A stretch of 9,642 bases of DNA, from positions 1-9,642 of the forward strand of contig NYST01000030.1 of NCBI GenBank assembly GCA_002683155.1, given 5' to 3'. Made by a program: the position numbers and the translations under genes. The notes below the pieces were generated by a model. The model saw nothing but the letters and a program-made list of their open reading frames with translations, did no database searches and was not told the DNA's origin. Source of the DNA: Methanobacteriota archaeon. GTDB lineage: Archaea; Thermoplasmatota; Poseidoniia; Poseidoniales; Thalassarchaeaceae. Shown here in pieces: positions 6,301-9,642 of this stretch. Numbering within the stretch: the stretch's first letter is position 1; the number at the start of each line of letters is the position of its first letter.

Positions 6301-8168
6301 TTCGCCTCTCAGTAGAAATAGATAGGGTGGAGGGGTTAGTCACAGTCCCTGCTGGGACCGAGGGCCTTGGTTCTAAGCCAAACACCTTCGCTCTATTCAC
6401 TCTATCAATAAAGAACGTCGGAAACGGCCCGACCGAATACAGTATTTCTTGCGAGACATCCGATCGTTGGATCATCCACGTTGGTAGCGGCCAAACATCT
6501 GAGATCACTATCGGGCCACTGAGCAGACTACAATTCGTACCAGTGCAGATTCGCGTCAAGGTCCCGCCAGCCTCTTCTGGATTATCTGCTGGAGATTCGA
6601 ACATTGTCACTTGTTTGACTACATCTGTGAACGACCCCAATTTATTCACAATCGAGACAGCTGTGGTCGAAGTTCTAGAAAGCACAGATTTCTCTACTCA
6701 AATTTCCGACTCTAACGGTATCGATTTTGGACCAGCAGCTATTTCAGATTCGAGAGCCGTTCTGAATGGTGAAACCGTAACTACGATATTATCGATATCC
6801 AATCGGGGAAACATTCCACTTGATTTCCAAATTCGTGCCCTTTCCTCAAGCAATACTTGGCCAATACAAGTATATCTTTTCGATGACGAACCTCCTTCTG
6901 GCGAAGAAACAAATGCCGAATTAAATGTGCTACCTGGTGCTGAGTCAAGACTGATTGTACGCACCATAGTGCCCCTAGCAGCCGAAAAGGGCGATAGAAA
7001 CACGATCACAGTCAAGGTCACATTGGGTGATACAATAGTTACCAATGCTACAGTGTTGGAAGTTAGAGAAATTACTACTCTTGATGTCCAGAGCGAAGAA
7101 GGATTTTCAATCGCACTAGGGCGCGACGGAAACTCAAATATTTTACTCCATAATTTGGGCAACGTCCCCCTCCTAATTGATCTCACAATGGGGACACTTC
7201 CAGAAGGGTGGTCTGGCGGATTTTTGACAGGAAAAACATTCACGATGGACATGAATCGGGAATCAATTATCACCATTGGACTCCAACTCCCGAGCGGAAC
7301 TCCGGCCGGAACCTTGTCACAGAAGGTTCCTGTATTGATCGAATCAACCTCTCCTAGCCTGTCCAAGGAAACGATTACTGTGGAGATTGAGGTTTCTGTC
7401 CTACCGTCCATTTGGATCGATTTACAAACCAACTCGGCAAACTTGCAAGGAGTTGCAGAGGGGGAAGAGTCTACATTTACTTTGGAAGTGAATAATCTCG
7501 GAAACACTCCTTCTGGAGTCTGGCTAGATTACGATGCCCCGAAGGGATGGGATATCTCATTCGAACCATCTACGATAGAAGAACTAAGTTCAGATGAGAT
7601 GTTCGAAATTACAGTAATCGTCAAGCCAAGTAAATCTGCTGAAGACGGGCTAAATCAGCTACTAATTTACGCAAATACCACATCGGATGACGGCCAAATC
7701 ACAGTTACTCAATCTTCCTTGGCCATCGATATCAGCAAGTTGAAGTCATCCAATAAGGGTGGAATCGCCGGAGTTTTCGAAGCATTGGGACTTCCAGCGT
7801 GGTCAATTGCCTTGGTCTTCTTTGCGACCCTAGTCGGATCCATCTCTATTGGAATTAGAGCACGACAAGAGTTCATGCCAGTAGGTTCAGAAGAGGATTT
7901 GATTCCACGTGGCTCGGCCCTACAAGCTGGAACCAAGGCAGAGAGAAGGGCAGCAGCACTGGATACTTCTACCAAGGGTGATGTTGTAACGGGAGGGGTC
8001 TCAAAAACTGAGATTCAAGATGCCCTACAGTCCACTGTTCCGACATTGCCAACCCATCAGGTGCCCGAGGGAGCACTGCCCCTCCCGCTCTCTGGACTTC
8101 CAGATGGATGGACAATGGAGCAATGGGTCGCATACGGTCATCTTTGGTGGGAGCAGAACGGACCTTAG
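3399..8168 (+). CDS. Giant secreted, membrane-anchored subtilisin-like serine protease (S8) with Ig-like stalk
   Basis: This 1589-residue protein is a cell-surface endopeptidase. In order: an N-terminal signal peptide (hydrophobic core ~8-22); a propeptide-like region (~60-250) with an I9/fervidolysin-style segment ending LPQVRWAGPMP; and an S8 catalytic domain (~265-560) with Asp283 (SDTGLDWDHGDF), His318 (GHGTH), oxyanion Asn381 (NSWGS) and Ser512 (NGSSMATP). A beta-sandwich follows (~580-708; LAWNDLEG, NNLDLVVSSPSGEVY, GTWSIQV), as in the C-terminal domain of some cold-active S8 peptidases, then a CARDB-like domain (~712-830), an unassigned region (~835-960) and four Ig-like (NEW3/CARDB-type) repeats marked by NxGNxP-like turns at residues 1006, 1135, 1252 and 1366. 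One membrane segment lies at ~1465-1487, followed by basic residues and a ~100-residue cytoplasmic tail ending in a Trp-rich motif. All triad residues are present, so it should be active, probably supplying peptides to a protein-degrading heterotroph. Start ATG 3399 gives a good signal peptide; no strong Shine-Dalgarno is seen. Confidence 0.93.
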   Translation: MTATKSVCFVIAIFLFSVVSHSLSPEPRFEDDPIPQSSESKNESRWNQFANPVSSDYRISEASGIIHSPFGISDPLIGGLPLGPWQIIGLQGPFDTRLHIVQSMSADLFELEESLQSLGIAIIDHVPDDSVVISLSEENSDEEISRVQNLPQVRWAGPMPSAWKISNTLLPLIQFEGTLIDLDVTPSSANSPEDHIELNDDINSLAGTLHESSHCDLRLCQIKSANPLLVISLASDNRVSRVEPGPILSIQNSNASIISGVELARTMSVGNLTGLGEVIGISDTGLDWDHGDFDGRLRSPVFNLFGPDNSGADSNSGHGTHVTSTLLGDGSGDSNSTGIVPEATFHFYQLEVDSSGILARWGSLYEMFEHSLMNDANIHTNSWGSENLVGDYTSDSRSIDWFTNDYPEFLVVFSAGDMGVSGVSSPSTAKNALSVGASTTGAFESEPIGSIFAESSTGPTSDGRIKPDLVAPGVMICSARAQEADLATGGNCSNSLHPDGSTPMYMTMNGSSMATPVVAGASAMAREFLREEVGILTPGSDLIRALLVNGADDIGEQNIPNPREGWGQLNISNSLFPKSDGVNLSVFYDQERQLMPGHSFIYTFDVSGTSGMDVTLAWNDLEGSASADQNASRLVNNLDLVVSSPSGEVYNGNNFANGISQTSGSNTDQLNNLERVRLASSESGTWSIQVGHAGGFAQKFSLILSADAEELQEADLTVVPNSIFTSENSPLKGDTISMQLSWINQAAAPTGEYSISLEDITDGTEIGIQSMPSLPGGGIETFSIYHSFSTTGTHIVRLTLDHFSEVDELNDENTGSNNNVFDIELDVTEIGVRITPLMADGSHPSDFQELESAKYQNIDPSQVSWAEYQLELLNEGTSEITVELTASAVQIIDDSGIMNAPLDEWSRTLSDAGPWVLSPFGEDGDRVVISLNLTDEDADLGSRFALPGLFVSDITLRDKMAPTTFHSIRLSVEIDRVEGLVTVPAGTEGLGSKPNTFALFTLSIKNVGNGPTEYSISCETSDRWIIHVGSGQTSEITIGPLSRLQFVPVQIRVKVPPASSGLSAGDSNIVTCLTTSVNDPNLFTIETAVVEVLESTDFSTQISDSNGIDFGPAAISDSRAVLNGETVTTILSISNRGNIPLDFQIRALSSSNTWPIQVYLFDDEPPSGEETNAELNVLPGAESRLIVRTIVPLAAEKGDRNTITVKVTLGDTIVTNATVLEVREITTLDVQSEEGFSIALGRDGNSNILLHNLGNVPLLIDLTMGTLPEGWSGGFLTGKTFTMDMNRESIITIGLQLPSGTPAGTLSQKVPVLIESTSPSLSKETITVEIEVSVLPSIWIDLQTNSANLQGVAEGEESTFTLEVNNLGNTPSGVWLDYDAPKGWDISFEPSTIEELSSDEMFEITVIVKPSKSAEDGLNQLLIYANTTSDDGQITVTQSSLAIDISKLKSSNKGGIAGVFEALGLPAWSIALVFFATLVGSISIGIRARQEFMPVGSEEDLIPRGSALQAGTKAERRAAALDTSTKGDVVTGGVSKTEIQDALQSTVPTLPTHQVPEGALPLPLSGLPDGWTMEQWVAYGHLWWEQNGP
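6330..7733 (+). repeat. Four tandem Ig-like (NEW3/CARDB-type) domain repeats within the subtilase
   Basis: The translated region shows a recurring beta-sandwich unit whose most visible mark is a hydrophobic strand followed by N-x-G-N-x-P: NVGNGP (residue 1006), NRGNIP (1135), NLGNVP (1252) and NLGNTP (1366). Spacings are 129, 117 and 114 residues. The later units contain APKGW or LPEGW-like turns (EGWSGGF, KGWDISF) typical of NEW3-type domains. The DNA is not obviously repeated, so the duplications are old. Their likely role is a stalk that holds the catalytic head away from the membrane. Boundaries are approximate. Confidence 0.7.
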
Positions 8169-8207
8169 GGCGGTTCATTTTTCCGTACCATCCCACACCC
8201 TCCGGTC

Positions 8208-8831
8208 ATGCGGGGATCAATTGTGTTGTTCGGGCCGCCTGGAGCTGGCAAAGGTACACAGGCGGAAATAATTGTGGAGATGACAGGAAAACCACAGATT
8301 TCCACAGGGGATATGCTACGTTCTGCAGTTTCCCAAGGCTCAGCACTAGGTCTGGAAGCAAAGGAATATATGGAATCGGGGCAACTCGTCCCAGACCAGG
8401 TAATTATCGGTTTGATCCAAGATAGACTTGAGGATCCAGATGCATCTAATGGGGTTCTCTTCGATGGTTTCCCAAGAACAATCCACCAAGCGGAAGCGCT
8501 CTCTGAGATAGCCGAGGTATCTGCTGTGATAGCAATAGAGGTTCCAGATGAAGAAATCGTAAACAGAATCGTTGGAAGGAGGATGGATCCAGAAACAGGT
8601 GAAATTTATCACGTCTCATTCAAACCACCGCCCCCCGAACTGATTAGTAGGCTTGTACAGAGAAAGGACGACAATGAGGATACGGTCAGAATGCGCCTAG
8701 CGGCATATCATGATCAGACGAAGCCCCTCGGCGATTGGTATAGCAATATGGGCATCCTATCAACTATAGACGGCACTGGTTCAATTGAGGAAGTTAGCAA
8801 ATCGGTGGCAAAAGCAGTTAGAAGCCTATGA
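8208..8831 (+). CDS. adk: Adenylate kinase (bacterial/organellar type, 207 residues)
   Basis: It catalyses ATP + AMP = 2 ADP in the cytoplasm. The P-loop is GPPGAGKGTQ (residues 9-18), followed by the AMP-binding segment QISTGDMLR (~34-42), the core FDGFPRTIHQAEAL (~85-98) and a LID region GRRMDPETGEIYH...PPPPELISRLVQRKDD (~123-155). Arg residues in RLVQRKDD and VRMRL match the family's phosphate-binding arginines. This is the long-LID Adk found in bacteria and eukaryotic organelles, not the distinct AdkA-type kinase of many archaea. The LID has no Cys, so it cannot be the zinc-binding version; its GRRxDPxTGxIYH pattern resembles plastid-type enzymes from memory. ATG 8208 lies 39 bases after the subtilase stop without a clear Shine-Dalgarno motif, so translation may be leaderless or coupled. 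The TGA stop is part of the Shine-Dalgarno sequence of the next gene. Confidence 0.95.
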   Translation: MRGSIVLFGPPGAGKGTQAEIIVEMTGKPQISTGDMLRSAVSQGSALGLEAKEYMESGQLVPDQVIIGLIQDRLEDPDASNGVLFDGFPRTIHQAEALSEIAEVSAVIAIEVPDEEIVNRIVGRRMDPETGEIYHVSFKPPPPELISRLVQRKDDNEDTVRMRLAAYHDQTKPLGDWYSNMGILSTIDGTGSIEEVSKSVAKAVRSL

Positions 8832-8834
8832 GGT
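8830..8834 (+). promoter_or_regulatory. Ribosome binding site GAGGT overlapping the adk stop codon
   Basis: The junction reads TGAGGTaaaaATG. The adk TGA (8829-8831) provides the first bases of GAGGT, and the ATG at 8839 follows after four A residues. This decides the start of the RNase P gene, since an in-frame ATG inside adk (8785) has no such motif. The pattern mirrors the TGAGGTG junction ahead of pheT. Confidence 0.65.
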
Positions 8835-8838
8835 AAAA

Positions 8839-9180
8839 ATGGCTGGAAGAGGAAGACGTTCTAGAAAGCGCACCTCCGATAGAAGAAGGGATGCAGAAGA
8901 AGCAATTAGGCATCTTTCTTCTTCTCTAAATAATCGCCACGGAGGAACTACCCAGGTGGCAGACAACGCAGCGCGGCAGATACTCGCTATCGGAAAGAAG
9001 CACGGAGTAAGGCCGGGTTCAGAAATCAAAAGAAAGATATGCCGGAGTTGTAAAATATCCCTAACACCTGGAATTAACTCAAGGTTCAGGGTTTCCTCGA
9101 AAAAGCTAATCATCACCTGTCTCGAATGTGGTAGAATGGAACGACATGGCCCCAATTTCGGAGGTCCAGTAAATGAGTAA
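8839..9180 (+). CDS. rnp4: RNase P protein component 4 (Rpr2/Rpp21/SNM1 family)
   Basis: Archaeal RNase P removes 5' leaders from pre-tRNA; this protein (Rpp21 homologue) pairs with Rpp29 on the specificity domain of the RNase P RNA. The product is 113 residues, within the usual size range. It begins with a very basic stretch (MAGRGRRSRKRTSDRRR), continues with a helical part (AARQILAIGKKHGVRPGSEIKRKICRSC) that is characteristic of the family, and ends with a zinc ribbon of two CxxC pairs: Cys68/Cys71 (CRSC) and Cys94/Cys97 (CLEC). All four zinc ligands are present. ATG 8839 is chosen because GAGGT precedes it and the longer frame would only add residues overlapping adk. The last eight bases overlap the start of the YhbY gene, so the three genes from adk onward probably form one translationally coupled operon. 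Confidence 0.92.
   Translation: MAGRGRRSRKRTSDRRRDAEEAIRHLSSSLNNRHGGTTQVADNAARQILAIGKKHGVRPGSEIKRKICRSCKISLTPGINSRFRVSSKKLIITCLECGRMERHGPNFGGPVNE
9160..9165 (+). promoter_or_regulatory. Ribosome binding site GGAGGT of the YhbY gene, inside rnp4
   Basis: A full GGAGGT lies within the last codons of rnp4, seven bases before ATG 9173. This is the strongest Shine-Dalgarno match in the cluster and supports the 8-base overlap (ATGAGTAA) between the two genes as real. Confidence 0.65.
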
Positions 9181-9448
9181 AGAAATACCCAGAAGAATCG
9201 TAAATATGTCCAAGGGCGAGGCTCTCGAAGTTTCCGTTAGGATCGGAAGGGTAGGGGCAACTGAGTCGGTAATCTCTGAACTTTCGGATCAACTATCAAG
9301 AAAGAACCTCGTCAAGGTGAAGGCAAACAAAGGGACAACATCTGACAGGCAACAGAGAAACTCATTATTTAGAGAAATAGCCGAATTGACCGGATCGACT
9401 CTGGTTTTCCAGCGAGGGAATGTTGCTGTTTTCTGGTCCGGCAAGTAG
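9173..9448 (+). CDS. yhbY: YhbY/CRS1-CRM domain RNA-binding protein
   Basis: The 91-residue product is a single CRM (CRS1-YhbY) domain, a small alpha/beta RNA-binding fold associated with pre-ribosomal particles in bacteria and intron splicing in plastids. Visible markers are VSVRIGRVGATESVISELSDQLSRKNLVKVKANK, matching the usual VxIGKxGLTxxVIxEIxxxLxxxELVKV pattern, then REIAELTGSTLVFQRGNVAVFWSGK, matching the family's AExTGAxLVQxxGxxxVLYR end. The GxxG loop appears as GRVG rather than the common GKxG. It overlaps rnp4 by eight bases. Pairing with an RNase P protein is common in euryarchaea, which points to an RNA-processing or ribosome-related role. Its direct substrate is not shown. Confidence 0.88.
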   Translation: MSKEIPRRIVNMSKGEALEVSVRIGRVGATESVISELSDQLSRKNLVKVKANKGTTSDRQQRNSLFREIAELTGSTLVFQRGNVAVFWSGK

Positions 9449-9550
9449 GGCATTCTAACTCCTCAGAGAAATTTCAAACTGACAAAATTGAAGTGTTTTG
9501 GAGGACTCGTAGCCAGCAGTCTCATATTCAAATAATCGGAGGGATGCTTA
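9449..9550. other. Short intergenic region after the YhbY gene
   Basis: About 100 bases separate the YhbY stop from the next ATG. No coding potential, clear terminator hairpin or convincing TATA box is seen. The only clear element is the GGAGGG ribosome binding site at its right end. The gap suggests the downstream gene may have its own promoter. Confidence 0.4.
9538..9543 (+). promoter_or_regulatory. Ribosome binding site GGAGGG for the gene at 9551
   Basis: GGAGGG lies seven bases before ATG 9551 and supports that start. The other nearby ATG (9544) directly abuts the motif and is out of frame, so it is unlikely to be used. Confidence 0.65.
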
Positions 9551-9642
9551 ATGGACATCGTCAGGAAAGTACGGAGCCGAGTTACCTTTGCCGCATATGC
9601 CATTCTGCTGCTAATCCTTTTCATCCCCTCTGTCCTAGCTGC
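9551..9642 (+). CDS. Membrane or secreted protein, N-terminal fragment cut by the window edge
   Basis: Only 30 complete codons are present. They encode a basic start (MDIVRKVRSRV) followed by a hydrophobic stretch of about 18 residues (FAAYAILLLILFIPSVLA) ending in a possible signal-peptidase site after Ala. This is a typical signal peptide or first transmembrane helix. A strong Shine-Dalgarno motif precedes it. Nothing further can be said about function; any family assignment would need the sequence beyond the edge. Confidence 0.6.
   Translation, partial: MDIVRKVRSRVTFAAYAILLLILFIPSVLA

Noticed and set aside
5963..7507. Two long open frames on the minus strand (5963-6685 and 6698-7507) opposite the subtilase
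   Set aside because: They are rich in Ser, Val and Pro with no recognisable domain and lie entirely within a well-supported coding gene on the other strand. They are explained as mirror images of its codon use.
3399..8168. The subtilase as part of a defence or peptide-maturation system
   Set aside because: No precursor peptide, nuclease, sensor or transporter gene lies next to it; its neighbours are housekeeping genes and its architecture fits surface protein degradation.
8785..8838. Longer start for the RNase P protein at ATG 8785
   Set aside because: The added 18 residues overlap adk, have no ribosome binding site and do not resemble the family, whereas ATG 8839 has GAGGT at ideal spacing.

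Overview
The window looks archaeal, most likely from an uncultured marine Thermoplasmatota-type euryarchaeon (Marine Group II/III, Poseidoniales-like). Four things point that way: a type II (archaeal) glyceraldehyde-3-phosphate dehydrogenase, an archaeal RNase P protein Rpp21/Rpr2 next to a YhbY-type RNA-binding protein, an archaeal/eukaryotic-type PheRS beta subunit, and a very large membrane-anchored secreted subtilase. The lineage is inferred from gene content and recollection of such genomes, not from a database search.

Layout. On the minus strand, reading from about 2144 down to 1, lie a two-domain glutamate-synthase-related protein (GXGXG beta-helix plus a degenerate GltB-type barrel) and then the N-terminal part of pheT. 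The pheT start appears to be a non-canonical ATT placed directly behind a Shine-Dalgarno motif that contains the upstream stop codon. Recognisable PheT similarity stops near base 190, and bases 1-190 are GC-richer and unexplained. A 150-base divergent intergenic region separates this pair from plus-strand genes: type II GAPDH (2298-3338), a 1589-residue subtilase (3399-8168), and a compact cluster of adenylate kinase (8208-8831), RNase P component 4 (8839-9180) and a YhbY/CRS1 RNA-binding protein (9173-9448). A membrane or secreted protein begins at 9551 and runs off the edge.

How the genes fit together. Most are housekeeping: central carbon flux (GAPDH), nucleotide energy balance (Adk), tRNA maturation (RNase P), RNA or ribosome binding (YhbY) and tRNA charging (PheT). 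The subtilase is the accessory element. It has a signal peptide, a propeptide, an intact Asp/His/Ser triad with its oxyanion Asn, a C-terminal beta-sandwich, a CARDB-like domain, four roughly 115-130-residue Ig-like repeats, one membrane anchor, and a cytoplasmic tail ending in a Trp-rich motif. It is probably a stalked cell-surface protease for degrading protein in seawater.

No CRISPR array, tRNA, rRNA or insertion sequence was recognised, and there is no gene-free stretch over 300 bases. I saw no clear new defence or mobile system. The most unusual points are the ATT start of pheT, the loss of PheT similarity at the left edge, the apparent GltB pseudoenzyme, and the subtilase tail motif.
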